Positions 53,012-62,114 of a stretch of 64,000 nt of DNA are shown piece after piece. A model generated the notes under the pieces. The model was not told the origin of the DNA. It saw only the letters and a program-made list of their open reading frames with translations, and ran no database searches. The stretch lies in NCBI RefSeq assembly GCF_002741055.1, contig NZ_CP016809.1:5000501-5064500 (forward strand), in the 5' to 3' direction. Both the position numbers and the translations under genes were made by a program. Within the stretch, counting starts at the first letter, position 1; each line of letters begins with the position of its first letter. The stretch is from Paenibacillus ihbetae. GTDB lineage: Bacteria; Bacillota; Bacilli; Paenibacillales; Paenibacillaceae.

Positions 53012-54094
53012 TTGAATAATCAAGAGCTAAGCCGCAAGGTTCCGCGAAGCCCGGTTGGACTGATGACCCGGGTATACCGATATATTCTCCCGGAAGTGCG
53101 GGCTGAATTGGAGAAGTGGCGCCGGGAGGCTGAGCAAATTCCGGATGAGGAGCTTCGGAAACAGGCATTGGCCAGTATAGAGACCAAAAGATTTCACTGC
53201 CAGGGAGGCGCGGTATATGCCGCCGCCAATTTGCCAGAGAAGCATATACTCATCCCGTTGATTGTTGCTTACCAGACGATCAGCGATTATCTCGATAATT
53301 TATGTGACCGCAGCACTTCGCTGGATCCGGCGGATTTTCGGCAGCTTCATCAATCGATGCTGGATGCCGTAACGCCTGAAGACGAGATGGCGGATTATTA
53401 CTCGCTCCGAAACGAGAGGGAGGATGGAGGCTATCTTGCCGGACTGGTGCAGACGTGCCGGGACTGCATCGGCCAATTGTCGGGATATGAGGCGGCAAAG
53501 CCATACATAAGGAAATTGGCCGGGCTGTACACGGATCTGCAGGTATACAAGCATATCCACCCGGATCAGCGGGAGGCTGCATTGCTTGAATGGTGGTCCC
53601 AGCATGCTCATCATACGCCGCATTTGCGGTGGAATGAGTTTGCTGCAGCTACGGGATCCACGCTGGGCGTATTCATGCTGTTTTTGGCTGCGACCGATCC
53701 GTTTTTGGATGATGAGGATGCATCCAGAATCCATGCCTCTTATTTTCCGAATGTATGCAGTCTCCACATCATGCTGGATTACCTGATTGATCAGGACGAA
53801 GACAGGCTGGGCGGCGATCTGAACTTTTGCAACTACTACGAAGATGCCGATACGATGCTGAACCGCATTGCTTCCATTGTCGATTGGGCCCGGAAGGATG
53901 TCAGAGCAATTCCCTCCACCCCTTTTCATCGGATGATCATTGAGGGGTTACTGGCGTTATATTTATCCGATCCAAAAGTCAGCGAGCAGCAGCTGGTTCG
54001 CTCCGTATCCAAACGCTTGATGAGGCGAAGCCCGATGACAAGGCTGTTCTTCTACGTCAACAGTCGTTGGATTCGCAAGCATAAGCATGAGTGA
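53012..54094 (+). CDS. ytpB: Tetraprenyl-beta-curcumene synthase-like protein (YtpB, DUF2600)
   Basis: 360 residues from TTG 53012, with GGAGG 9 nt upstream; several in-frame starts further up lack a site. The DUF2600 signature includes the Asp-rich YQTISDYLDNLCDRS, GYLAGLVQTCR, NEFAAATGSTLGVF and LDYLIDQDEDRLGGDLNFCNYY. In B. subtilis YtpB makes C35 sesquarterpenes from heptaprenyl diphosphate, found in spores. pfkA starts 21 nt downstream, probably co-transcribed. Confidence 0.88.
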   Translation: MNNQELSRKVPRSPVGLMTRVYRYILPEVRAELEKWRREAEQIPDEELRKQALASIETKRFHCQGGAVYAAANLPEKHILIPLIVAYQTISDYLDNLCDRSTSLDPADFRQLHQSMLDAVTPEDEMADYYSLRNEREDGGYLAGLVQTCRDCIGQLSGYEAAKPYIRKLAGLYTDLQVYKHIHPDQREAALLEWWSQHAHHTPHLRWNEFAAATGSTLGVFMLFLAATDPFLDDEDASRIHASYFPNVCSLHIMLDYLIDQDEDRLGGDLNFCNYYEDADTMLNRIASIVDWARKDVRAIPSTPFHRMIIEGLLALYLSDPKVSEQQLVRSVSKRLMRRSPMTRLFFYVNSRWIRKHKHE

Positions 54095-54115
54095 CATAGA
54101 AGGAGGAAACAACAT

Positions 54116-55087
54116 ATGACAGCAGTCAAAAAAATTGCAGTTCTTACGAGCGGCGGGGATTCCCAAGGGATGAACGCAGCCCTTCGCGCCGTGGTGCGCA
54201 GCGGTTTGTATTACGGTCTTGAGGTATACGGCATCCAGCGCGGATACCAGGGTCTTCTTGAGAACGACATTATCAAGATGGATCTTCGCAGCGTAGGAGA
54301 CATCATCCAGCGGGGAGGCACGATTCTCCGGTCGGCCCGATCCGCAGAGTTCAAGACGCCGGAAGGGCAGCAGAAGGGCGCTGATGTGCTGAATCAGCAC
54401 GGGATCGACGGACTCGTAGTTATCGGTGGCGACGGCTCCTACCAGGGCGCTAACAAACTCAGCAAGCTCGGCATCAAAACGATGGGTCTGCCAGGGACGA
54501 TCGACAATGATATTTCCTTTACCGACTACACGATCGGCTTTGATACCGCGGTAAGCGTCGTGGTCGATGCAGTGAACAAATTGCGCGACACGATGTCCTC
54601 TCATGCCCGCTCGTCCGTCGTCGAGGTCATGGGACGCCACTGCGGCGACATTGCGCTGCATGCGGGGCTTGCCTCGGGCGCAGAGACCATTTTGGTCCCT
54701 GAAGTGGAGTTTAACCTTGATGAAGTGGCCGAGCGCCTCAGAGAGAACTTTGCGAAGGGCAAGCGCCACAGTATCATCATTGTAGCCGAAGGCGTAGGCC
54801 GGGGCGAAGACGTCGTCAGCAAGCTGAAGGAATGCCACGCTTCCATCGACGCCCGCGTAACCGTGCTTGGACATATTCAGCGCGGCGGCGCGCCAACGCC
54901 GTTCGACCGTAATCTTGCCAGCCGTCTCGGCGACTTCGCCGTACGCAGCCTGATCAACGGAGAATCGGATAAAGGGTGCGGCATCATCAAGGGCGAGCTT
55001 GTGCTGACCGACATCGATAAGGTCGTGAATACGAAGAAGGAATTCGATCGGGAATTGTACGATCTGGCCCTTCGTTTGTCGCAGTAA
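54116..55087 (+). CDS. pfkA: ATP-dependent 6-phosphofructokinase
   Basis: 323 residues. The ATP loop reads TSGGDSQGMNAA (Ser-Gln where most have Ala-Pro), the Mg/ATP site GGDGSYQGA, and the catalytic base is D130 in PGTIDNDI; MGRHCGDIA and HIQRGGAPTPFDR bind fructose 6-phosphate. AAGGAGG precedes ATG. It phosphorylates fructose 6-phosphate in glycolysis and is normally allosteric. Unlike many Bacilli, pyk does not follow; a 20-bp-stem terminator does. Confidence 0.96.
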   Translation: MTAVKKIAVLTSGGDSQGMNAALRAVVRSGLYYGLEVYGIQRGYQGLLENDIIKMDLRSVGDIIQRGGTILRSARSAEFKTPEGQQKGADVLNQHGIDGLVVIGGDGSYQGANKLSKLGIKTMGLPGTIDNDISFTDYTIGFDTAVSVVVDAVNKLRDTMSSHARSSVVEVMGRHCGDIALHAGLASGAETILVPEVEFNLDEVAERLRENFAKGKRHSIIIVAEGVGRGEDVVSKLKECHASIDARVTVLGHIQRGGAPTPFDRNLASRLGDFAVRSLINGESDKGCGIIKGELVLTDIDKVVNTKKEFDRELYDLALRLSQ

Positions 55088-55120
55088 TCCAATTACGGAT
55101 CCCCTTGGGTACAACATAAG

Positions 55121-55173
55121 AAGACCGTCTTCCATTGCAGAAGCTGAACACTGCAATGGAAGACGGTCTTTTT
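55121..55173 (+). terminator. Terminator after pfkA
   Basis: A 20-bp perfect stem, AAGACCGTCTTCCATTGCAG against CTGCAATGGAAGACGGTCTT, followed by Ts. It also faces the converging MATE gene. Confidence 0.95.
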
Positions 55174-55188
55174 GAATCGGTCGATGGA

Positions 55189-56568
55189 TCAGGAGGATAC
55201 GGCTGATCCAAGAGGCTCCTGTTGCTTGGTGAATCTGCGCTGGATATTGACCAAGCGCCTCAGCATCAGCGCTGCACCGGCAGCAAGTCCTGTTATGAGG
55301 CCGATCCAATAGCCGAAGGCCTGCCAATCCGTATAATTGGCCAGCACATATCCGACGGGCAAGCCGATCACCCAGAACGAGACGAGGGCCAGGACGAAAG
55401 CCACATTGACGTCTTTGTATCCCCGCAGCGCTCCCTGCGTCGGCGTTGCGATGGCGTCGGAGATCTGGAAGAAGATCGCGTATAGGAGAAACTGCTGGAT
55501 GAGCGAGATTACGGCAGGCTCATTCGAGTACAAGTCCGCGACCTGGCGTCCGGCAACAAGCAGAATGACCGCCGTCATCAGCGAGAGGATGATGGCGGTG
55601 CCGATCCCAAGCTTGGCGTACTGCCATGCATCCTTCAACCGGCCCGACCCGACCTCATAACCGACCAGGATCGTTAAGCTCATGCAGATGCTCAGCGGCA
55701 GCATGTACAGCGTGGAGGCAAAATTCAAGGCCGCTTGGTGCGCGGCGATGGTAGCCGTATCAAAGCCGCTCATGAGCAGGGTTACGGCTGCGAACACGGC
55801 CGTTTCCAGAAAGATTGACAAGCCAATGGGCAATCCGATCTTCAGATGCCCCTTCCAGGCACTGAAGGAAATCCTGGACATTCCGCGGAAAATGCCGTAC
55901 CCGGCAAACGGGTGCACCTTGTGGATCGTTAGGATCGCAATGAGCAGCACCGCCCAGTAGGTAATCGCGGAAGCGACGCCGGCCCCGGCGCCTCCAAGTC
56001 TAGGAAAGCCCCAAAAGCCATAAATAAAGAGGGCATTCAGTCCGACGTTGATCGGAAGCGTAATCAGGGTAATGACCATGGACATTTTCGTTTGTCCAAG
56101 AGCATCGATAAAGCAGCGAAGCACCGTGTAGGCGAACAGCGGTATAATGCCTGCCGAAATGGCGGCCAAAAACCCTGCCGCAACCTGGCGAACCTCTGGC
56201 TCCAGGCTCATGGCGCCGAGAATGCTCGGGACGACGGCGTATCCCGCAGCGAGCACGATAACGGCCAGCAGCACAGAGAGCCAGAGTGCCTGGTTTACCT
56301 GATAGGCCACTTTGTTCTCTTGTCGCCCGCCGACCAGCTGGGAGACGATGGGGGTAATCCCCATCAGGATGCCGCTGAGCCCGGTCTGGACCGGAACCCA
56401 GATGCTGGTGGCGATCGCAACGCCGGCCAGATCGACGGAGCTGAATTTGCCGGACATGTTCGTATCGAAAAACGTTATAGCGGATAAAGCCAGCTGGGTC
56501 ACGAGAATGGGGATGAGAATGACGGCAAACTGCCTCAGTTTCCCCCGGATCGTCGTTGTAGATTGCAT
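55189..56568 (-). CDS. MATE-family efflux transporter (NorM-like)
   Basis: 459 residues with 12 predicted helices in two similar halves, MatE domain starts near PILVTQLALSAITFFDTNMSG and LPIGLSIFLETAVFA. MATE proteins export cationic drugs or metabolites with Na+ or H+. AAAGG lies before ATG 56568. A terminator-like hairpin (56659-56709) stands in its 5' region. Confidence 0.92.
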   Translation of the reverse strand: MQSTTTIRGKLRQFAVILIPILVTQLALSAITFFDTNMSGKFSSVDLAGVAIATSIWVPVQTGLSGILMGITPIVSQLVGGRQENKVAYQVNQALWLSVLLAVIVLAAGYAVVPSILGAMSLEPEVRQVAAGFLAAISAGIIPLFAYTVLRCFIDALGQTKMSMVITLITLPINVGLNALFIYGFWGFPRLGGAGAGVASAITYWAVLLIAILTIHKVHPFAGYGIFRGMSRISFSAWKGHLKIGLPIGLSIFLETAVFAAVTLLMSGFDTATIAAHQAALNFASTLYMLPLSICMSLTILVGYEVGSGRLKDAWQYAKLGIGTAIILSLMTAVILLVAGRQVADLYSNEPAVISLIQQFLLYAIFFQISDAIATPTQGALRGYKDVNVAFVLALVSFWVIGLPVGYVLANYTDWQAFGYWIGLITGLAAGAALMLRRLVNIQRRFTKQQEPLGSAVSS

Positions 56569-56658
56569 GCTGCATATGCCTTTCTCTCTTTAGTATTTGC
56601 ACGCTGTCCGAATGCCGGCTGACGTCATACATACATTAGCGCCATACCGCGCGCAGTA

Positions 56659-56709
56659 AAAAAACAAAAGAATGACATCCTTCAGGCTCGGACCGGGAAG
56701 GTGCATGTC
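56659..56709 (-). terminator. Terminator-like hairpin upstream of the MATE gene
   Basis: On the minus strand GACAT, bulge, CCTTC pairs with GAAGG and ATGTC, followed by CTTTTGTTTTTTT. It lies 90 nt before the MATE start with no gene ahead of it, so it may be an attenuator. The rest of 56569-56911 shows no gene. Confidence 0.5.
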
Positions 56710-56870
56710 CCACAATCATCATAGCATCCGATGTCAAGGCGTGGCTCATTATTTGAAGCCCTTCGTATTCGTAACCGGTATGGCAGGTTTGCTACGAGCA
56801 TATGCCGGCTGAAATAACTCAACCTCTCCGTTCAGGCATGGGAGCGCAGTCCTATTCGAGATTGTGCATG

Positions 56871-56907
56871 AAAAAGAGCCCGGCCGCATGTATCGGCCGG
56901 ACTCTTT
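56871..56907 (-). terminator. Terminator of the DUF4015 gene
   Basis: On the minus strand AAAGAGTCCGGCC pairs with GGCCGGGCTCTTT across a 9-nt loop, followed by Ts. Confidence 0.88.
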
Positions 56908-56911
56908 AGGC

Positions 56912-58099
56912 TTACTTGTACTTCACGCCTTCCGTATAACGGTTGGAGGCGTTCCAGAGCAAATACTCGTCGACCCCGGTATCCTTCAAGGCGCGAATTT
57001 GATCCTCAATTTGCTTTTTCCCATATTTGATATAATTGCCTTTGCCAAGCCAGCTGGCCGTAAAATCCTGAATCCAAGGCCGGATGATCGGCTTGTTGTT
57101 GCCCAGCTCTTCAAGCTTCTTGTGGGTATCCTCCATCGATCCCTTGATCGTCTGGTACGGAGCCTTATCCGGCACCTCGGCGCCGAACCAGCCGGTCGTG
57201 TAGTGGCTCGGGTATACCATTGGGCTGATAATATCCACATTGTTTGATATCTTCACAAAATCCTGGCCGATTCCCTCTGCTGCAGGCACCGATGCCGCGT
57301 AGCCGAAAATATCGACGGAAACGCGGATGCCGAGCGGCGCCAGCTCTTCACGGGCATACTGCACGAAATCCGATACGACGTCGACGCGGGACTGCTCGGT
57401 TTTGACATACTTCAAAGCGTCGGCCCGCTTCTCGAAGCCCTCCGGGAACCGTACATAGTCGAACTGGATCTCCTTGAAGCCGAGCTTGGCGGCTTCTTTG
57501 GCAATTTCGATATTGTAGTCCCATACCTCCTTGCTGTACGGGTTAACGAAGCTGTCTCCGCCGCCGTTGGTCCATACGGTGCCGTCTCCTTTACGGAAGG
57601 AGAGCTCCGGGTTCTTCTTGGCCAGGATCGTATCCTTGAACACGACGACTCGGGCGATCGGGTAAATGTCGTGCTTCTCCAGCCGTTTCATCAGCTGATG
57701 GATATCCTTGATAAAGGGCTGAGGCTTTCCAAGCTTTTGAAGCGTCGGGTTATCGGTTTTGTACGTTATGTAGCCTTCGTCGTCCTTAATGTCGATGACC
57801 ATGGCGTTCAGCTCCGTCGTGTCCATCAGGTCGATAAGCTGCGTCATTCTGGAGCCGCCGGCACTGTAAGCTGTTACATAAATGCCTTTGACTTTCGGAG
57901 CGTCGACTTGCGGGTCGATCTCGGTCGTATTCGGCTTGATGCCGTTCTGACCCTGACCCTTCCCCTGATTTTGATGCATGCTCTGAATCACGGCGGTGTT
58001 CCAGGAAGCCTGCAACTGGGTTGTAAGCGGGCTCTCCTGCGCGCCGGAGCCGCCCAAGCCCGCGGCAGCCAAGATGAAAAATGCCAAGATGATGTTCAT
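56912..58099 (-). CDS. Putative glycoside hydrolase, DUF4015 family
   Basis: 395 residues. An N-terminal hydrophobic segment (MNIILAFFILAAAGLGG) acts as signal or anchor, then a Gln/Gly-rich linker, then a TIM-barrel DUF4015 domain with VKGIYVTAYSAG, MVIDIKDDEGYITY, EIQFDYVRFPEG, VSVDIFGYAA and ISPMVYPSHY. Acidic residues on the barrel strands suit a hydrolase; no substrate is established for the family. GGGAGAGAG precedes ATG. Confidence 0.85.
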   Translation of the reverse strand: MNIILAFFILAAAGLGGSGAQESPLTTQLQASWNTAVIQSMHQNQGKGQGQNGIKPNTTEIDPQVDAPKVKGIYVTAYSAGGSRMTQLIDLMDTTELNAMVIDIKDDEGYITYKTDNPTLQKLGKPQPFIKDIHQLMKRLEKHDIYPIARVVVFKDTILAKKNPELSFRKGDGTVWTNGGGDSFVNPYSKEVWDYNIEIAKEAAKLGFKEIQFDYVRFPEGFEKRADALKYVKTEQSRVDVVSDFVQYAREELAPLGIRVSVDIFGYAASVPAAEGIGQDFVKISNNVDIISPMVYPSHYTTGWFGAEVPDKAPYQTIKGSMEDTHKKLEELGNNKPIIRPWIQDFTASWLGKGNYIKYGKKQIEDQIRALKDTGVDEYLLWNASNRYTEGVKYK

Positions 58100-58200
58100 A
58101 ATTACTCTCTCCCTTGTCTACATTCACCATGATTATAATGGAACCGCAGCTTTCAAAAAGAACAGGTTTGTTACATTCGCCCGAGGCGTGGAGGTAAAGC

Positions 58201-58425
58201 ATGCGGTATTGGTTCATTAAACGGGTGAAGGGCAATTTAAACGACTTTTCCATATTTACCGAAAGTGGACACAATTACGATAGGAAATTGAAGGGAGGAC
58301 TGGTTACCGCAGGCGTAAGGCGCTCATATCGACGTATTCTGCACCGGTTTCAGGCATGCCCAGGGAGAAGAGGAGAGCAGTCCTATATCGGGGCGCGCGG
58401 TGTAATGATGACTGCTGCACGATGA
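58201..58425 (+). CDS. Possible small basic protein running into the dispersed repeat
   Basis: 74 codons from ATG 58201, with a good GGAGG (58190-58194) 6 nt upstream and a TATAAT at 58134-58139. The product is basic with no recognised domain. Its last 12 codons lie in the dispersed repeat (GARGVMMTAAR). Only the ribosome site supports it. Confidence 0.3.
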   Translation: MRYWFIKRVKGNLNDFSIFTESGHNYDRKLKGGLVTAGVRRSYRRILHRFQACPGRRGEQSYIGARGVMMTAAR

Positions 58426-58449
58426 TCAGCGTCGACGCTCGGACGACAA
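58392..58449. repeat. Dispersed repeat, copy 2
   Basis: 58 bases matching 38915-38969 with three substitutions and a 3-base insertion (GTC near 58431). The interval 58100-58585 around it has otherwise only the terminator at 58509 and a doubtful small frame. Confidence 0.75.
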
Positions 58450-58508
58450 GCCATGCAATGAGAGGCTTCAGCTTGGCCAGATCTGAAGGTGCCCGGGAAA
58501 TTCCGGGC

Positions 58509-58554
58509 AAAAAATGCCGCTGTCCAGCGGTATGCACCGGTGAACAACGGCATT
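58509..58554 (-). terminator. Terminator of the 64-residue gene
   Basis: On the minus strand AATGCCG and TGTTCA pair with TGGACA and CGGCATT, followed by six Ts. Confidence 0.75.
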
Positions 58555-58585
58555 TAACTTGCAATGATTCCAAGCAGATATTCCA

Positions 58586-58780
58586 TTAATGAAGCAGCGT
58601 ATGGCTTTGATGTTCGCAAATGCTGTACTGAATAATTTCCAAAGCGTCATCCTGCTCCAAAATATTCAGCCCGTCCCTCAAAACGATCATGGAATTCAGC
58701 TCGCTCTGTCTGAAGAACGGAATCATTTCCGGGAACCACTTCATGACGATCTGTGACAATTTTACCGTTTCCATTTCCAT
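58586..58780 (-). CDS. Small soluble protein, unknown
   Basis: 64 residues from ATG 58780; GGGTGA lies 6 nt upstream and a terminator follows the stop, so it looks like a complete unit. The sequence is mixed helical (LSQIVMKWFPEMIPFFRQSEL; GLNILEQDDALEIIQYSI) with no cysteine or basic DNA-binding surface. No family recognised. Confidence 0.6.
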   Translation of the reverse strand: MEMETVKLSQIVMKWFPEMIPFFRQSELNSMIVLRDGLNILEQDDALEIIQYSICEHQSHTLLH

Positions 58781-58939
58781 AAAAAATCACCCTCTCCTTC
58801 CAAATTTGGTCAGGCAGGACGTTCTTATTGTAAAACGGAAAAACATTAAAATTGGGGCAACGAAGAGTAGCTCATGAATATTGTAGGAACCTGGCATTCA
58901 TATTATACCATAAAAATTGCCGTGTTTTCATCTTGGCAA

Positions 58940-59761
58940 TTAGTTCTTGCGAAACTGTCCCATCACCGCAACCGTCTCCACGATGTTGACGAAGGCGTCC
59001 GGATCGGTCTTCGTAATGATATGCTTTAATTCGGCGAGCTCGTATTTCGTTGTGACCGTCATCAGCATGTCCTTCTCCTTGTGGCTGAACGCCCCTTGGG
59101 TTTTGATCTTCGTCACGCCCCGGGGGCGCTTGAGCAGCTTCTCCAGCAGGGCCTCGGTCTGATTCGTAACAATGAACACCGTCACTTTGATATGGCTGAT
59201 ATGCAGCATATCGATCATTTTGCCCGCCAGGTAAATGGACACCATGGAGGCCAGCGCAAGATTCCAGTCGTTCTCGAGATAAGTGACGGCCAGGATGACG
59301 ATGGCATTCAGCGATACCAGGACGCTGCCGACCGGAAAGTCGCGATACTTCGTGACGATGGAGCCGATGATGTCAAATCCGCCGGTCGAGCCGCCGACCC
59401 GGAAGGACAGGCCGGTTCCGAAGCCGACCAGGATTCCTCCGAAGACGGCGGAGAGGAGCATGTCCGTAGCGACGGCGCAGACCGGTATGATCTCGAGAAA
59501 CACCGTTGTCACAAGGACCGAGAGCACGCTGAGCACGACAAAATGTTTTCCAAGCTGGAACCATCCTGCGAGGAGGATGGGAATATTGAGCACGAAATAC
59601 AGAACGCTGATGTTAAGCGGCGTGAAATAACCGATCAGCATGGCAACGCCGGAAACGCCGCCGCTGAGCAGGTGGTGCGGAATCAGGAACAGATTGAAGC
59701 CCGCGGCAATGATAACGGCGCCGAACAGGATGGAAAAGTAGGTCCATAGACGCTTCAGCAT
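58940..59761 (-). CDS. YitT-family membrane protein (DUF161 + DUF2179)
   Basis: 273 residues from ATG 59761, with GGGAGGTG 6 nt upstream. Five or six transmembrane helices form the YitT domain (GAVIIAAGFNLFLIPHHLLSGG; GFGTGLSFRVGGSTGGFDI), then the soluble C-terminal DUF2179 domain (TKIKTQGAFSHKEKDMLMTV), a possible ligand sensor. Physiological substrate unknown. Confidence 0.9.
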   Translation of the reverse strand: MLKRLWTYFSILFGAVIIAAGFNLFLIPHHLLSGGVSGVAMLIGYFTPLNISVLYFVLNIPILLAGWFQLGKHFVVLSVLSVLVTTVFLEIIPVCAVATDMLLSAVFGGILVGFGTGLSFRVGGSTGGFDIIGSIVTKYRDFPVGSVLVSLNAIVILAVTYLENDWNLALASMVSIYLAGKMIDMLHISHIKVTVFIVTNQTEALLEKLLKRPRGVTKIKTQGAFSHKEKDMLMTVTTKYELAELKHIITKTDPDAFVNIVETVAVMGQFRKN

Positions 59762-60050
59762 AGGAATCACCTCCCGGTTATTATGACTTCTTGAAGCTTG
59801 CTGGTATTCCAGAAATGTTTTGTGATATAATGTATTGGATATTCTTGAGTAGTCCGTTACAATGATAACTTTTTGGAAGCTTATCAGGATGATTATACAT
59901 TAACCAGTTCCACCGCTGGTGATCAGAGAGAAATATACCGGTTCACCTCATGCAGAAAATCCTGCTGGCCGGGAAAGCCTATAAACGTTACCACTACTTA
60001 AGAATACAGAGAAGAAAGTGGAGTCCACAGATAGAAGGAGTATGAACCTA

Positions 60051-61661
60051 TTGAAAAATTTTGCAGATTTTGGCTTGGAGCCTCGAGTGCTTCAAGCAAT
60101 TACGGAACTTGGATTTGAAGAAGCGACACCGATTCAATCCCAATCCATCCCGATTGCCCTCACCGGAAAGGACATGATCGGACAAGCACAGACAGGTACC
60201 GGTAAGACCGCAGCATTCGGCCTTCCTCTTATTCACAAAATCGCGAAAGAAGAAGAGCGGATCGTCGCTCTCGTCATGACGCCAACCCGCGAACTCGCCA
60301 TTCAGGTTGCCGAAGAGATCGGCAAATTGTCCAGATTTAAAGGGATCCGCTCCCTTGCGATTTACGGCGGACAAGATATCGGCCGACAAATTCGCGCTTT
60401 GAAGAAGAAGCCCCAAATTATTATCGGCACACCTGGCCGATTGCTTGACCACATTAACCGGAAGACCATCCGGCTTGACGATGTTCAAACCGTCGTGCTG
60501 GACGAAGCGGATGAAATGCTGGACATGGGCTTCATGGACGATATCCAATCCATCCTGAAGCTGGTACCGGAAAATCGTCAAACCCTGCTGTTCTCCGCAA
60601 CGATGCCTCCGAACATCCAGAAGCTGGCTTCCCAGTTCCTGAAGGATCCGGAGCATGTATCCGTCATTCCTAAGCATGTGAGCGCACCGCTGATCGACCA
60701 AGCCTACATCGAGGTTCCTGAGCGTCAGAAGTTCGAAGCGCTGAGCCGTCTCCTCGATATGGAATCGCCTGAGCTGGCGATTGTATTCGGCCGCACGAAG
60801 CGCCGCGTAGACGAATTGGCCGAAGCGCTGCAAAAGCGCGGCTATTCCGCAGACGGCCTCCATGGCGACCTGTCCCAGCACCAGCGCGATACCGTTATGC
60901 GCAAATTCCGCGACGGCAGCATCGATGTGCTGGTAGCAACCGACGTAGCGGCTCGGGGTCTGGACGTATCCGGCGTAACGCATGTCGTCAACTTCGACTT
61001 GCCGCAGGATCCGGAGAGCTATGTACACCGTATCGGCCGTACCGGCCGCGCAGGGAAGGAAGGTACGGCATGGTCCTTCGTAACCCCGCGTGAAATGGAT
61101 CATCTGTACTTCATCGAGCGCGTGACCCGTCACCGGATTCCGCGCAAGCCGCTGCCAACGATGGCTGAAGCCATTGAAGGCAAGCAGCGCGTCATCGCTG
61201 AACGCGTATTGGAAATCATCGACCAAGGCGAGCTGACCGAATACAAAGGCCTTGCCATCCAGCTTCTGGAGCAGTATGACTCCGTTCAGCTGCTTGCAGC
61301 TGCAATGAAGCTCCTGACAGGAGACAAGAAGGAAGCGGCCGATATCCACCTTACGCCGGAGGATCCGATTCGTGCGAAGCGCCGGAAGCCGGACATCCGC
61401 AGCGGACGCAAGCCTAGCGGCGGTTATAACGGCCGCAGCTACGGCGGCGGATACCGCGGCAACCGCGAAGGCGGCGGCAACCGCGAAGGCGGCGGCAACC
61501 GTGGAGGCTACTCCAAGGGCGGCTACAGCCGTGACGGAGGCGGCAGCTACAATAACCGTGACGGAGGCGGCGGCTACAACCGTGACCGCAACAACAGCGG
61601 CGACCGCAAGCCTCGCAGCTACAGCGGCGGCGAACGTCGTCCGAACCGCGGGGACGAGTAA
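60051..61661 (+). CDS. cshA: DEAD-box RNA helicase, CshA-like
   Basis: 536 residues from TTG 60051, matching the family start ([10 protein letters not shown]) with AAGGAG 10 nt upstream; ATG 60042 is too close to that site. Q motif GFEEATPIQ, motif I AQTGTGKT, Ia [29 protein letters not shown] and [12 protein letters not shown] are all intact. The last 90 residues form a Gly/Arg/Asn-rich RNA-binding tail with three near-identical 6-residue units at 61456-61500. A leader of about 210 nt precedes it, as in cold-regulated helicase mRNAs. Confidence 0.93.
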   Translation: MKNFADFGLEPRVLQAITELGFEEATPIQSQSIPIALTGKDMIGQAQTGTGKTAAFGLPLIHKIAKEEERIVALVMTPTRELAIQVAEEIGKLSRFKGIRSLAIYGGQDIGRQIRALKKKPQIIIGTPGRLLDHINRKTIRLDDVQTVVLDEADEMLDMGFMDDIQSILKLVPENRQTLLFSATMPPNIQKLASQFLKDPEHVSVIPKHVSAPLIDQAYIEVPERQKFEALSRLLDMESPELAIVFGRTKRRVDELAEALQKRGYSADGLHGDLSQHQRDTVMRKFRDGSIDVLVATDVAARGLDVSGVTHVVNFDLPQDPESYVHRIGRTGRAGKEGTAWSFVTPREMDHLYFIERVTRHRIPRKPLPTMAEAIEGKQRVIAERVLEIIDQGELTEYKGLAIQLLEQYDSVQLLAAAMKLLTGDKKEAADIHLTPEDPIRAKRRKPDIRSGRKPSGGYNGRSYGGGYRGNREGGGNREGGGNRGGYSKGGYSRDGGGSYNNRDGGGGYNRDRNNSGDRKPRSYSGGERRPNRGDE

Positions 61662-61710
61662 TCCCCGGGTTAGCGACAGCAGCCCGCTGACCATCGCTTA
61701 AATGGAATGA

Positions 61711-61767
61711 AAAAGACGAAGCACTTTCCCACATTCGCATGGGGCAGAGGCGCTTCGTCTTTTTTTC
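61711..61767 (+). terminator. Terminator after cshA
   Basis: AAAGACGAAGC pairs with GCTTCGTCTTT across a long loop, followed by seven Ts. Confidence 0.85.
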
Positions 61768-61826
61768 ACCAGTCCATGGTGTTTAGCTTAAGCTGTAGAA
61801 TGCATATAAGCTGCCTTATTCATCCA

Positions 61827-61925
61827 TTAGATATAGAATGTGCTAAGGATAATGACGAGCAGGATGAAGAGAACCAGAACCACTCCAGTAGTTCCGCCAT
61901 AACCGTAACCGCCAACGTTGGACAT
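61827..61925 (-). CDS. YjcZ-family sporulation micro-protein
   Basis: 32 residues: MSNVGGYGYGGTTG followed by a hydrophobic helix (VVLVLFILLVIIL) and STFYI. This glycine/tyrosine head plus one transmembrane helix is the YjcZ family pattern. GGAGGG (61933-61938) lies 7 nt before ATG 61925. A CATA-N3-TA sequence at 61992-61984 (minus strand) resembles a sigma E/K -10 box, but no matching -35 is clear. Likely a spore or mother-cell membrane component. Confidence 0.85.
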   Translation of the reverse strand: MSNVGGYGYGGTTGVVLVLFILLVIILSTFYI

Positions 61926-62114
61926 GCATATTCCCTCCTCTGATTAGTGAGAATTGAGGCCTTGATTTGATTGGATTACGAGATATCCTATGGTGATATC
62001 CGGTGATGCGATTGGATATTCACCCAGGCCGCCGCAAATTAGGCTCTGGTCATGCCTATGGGAAATAAGGTATATTAATAGATACATGCATGCTTTGAGT
62101 GAGGAGGAAAAGAT

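Noticed and set aside
60048..61694. 548-codon open frame antisense to the DEAD-box helicase
   Set aside because: It mirrors a strongly biased coding strand, lacks a ribosome site at its start, and its low-complexity Val/Ala beginning is the complement of the Gly/Arg repeat tail.
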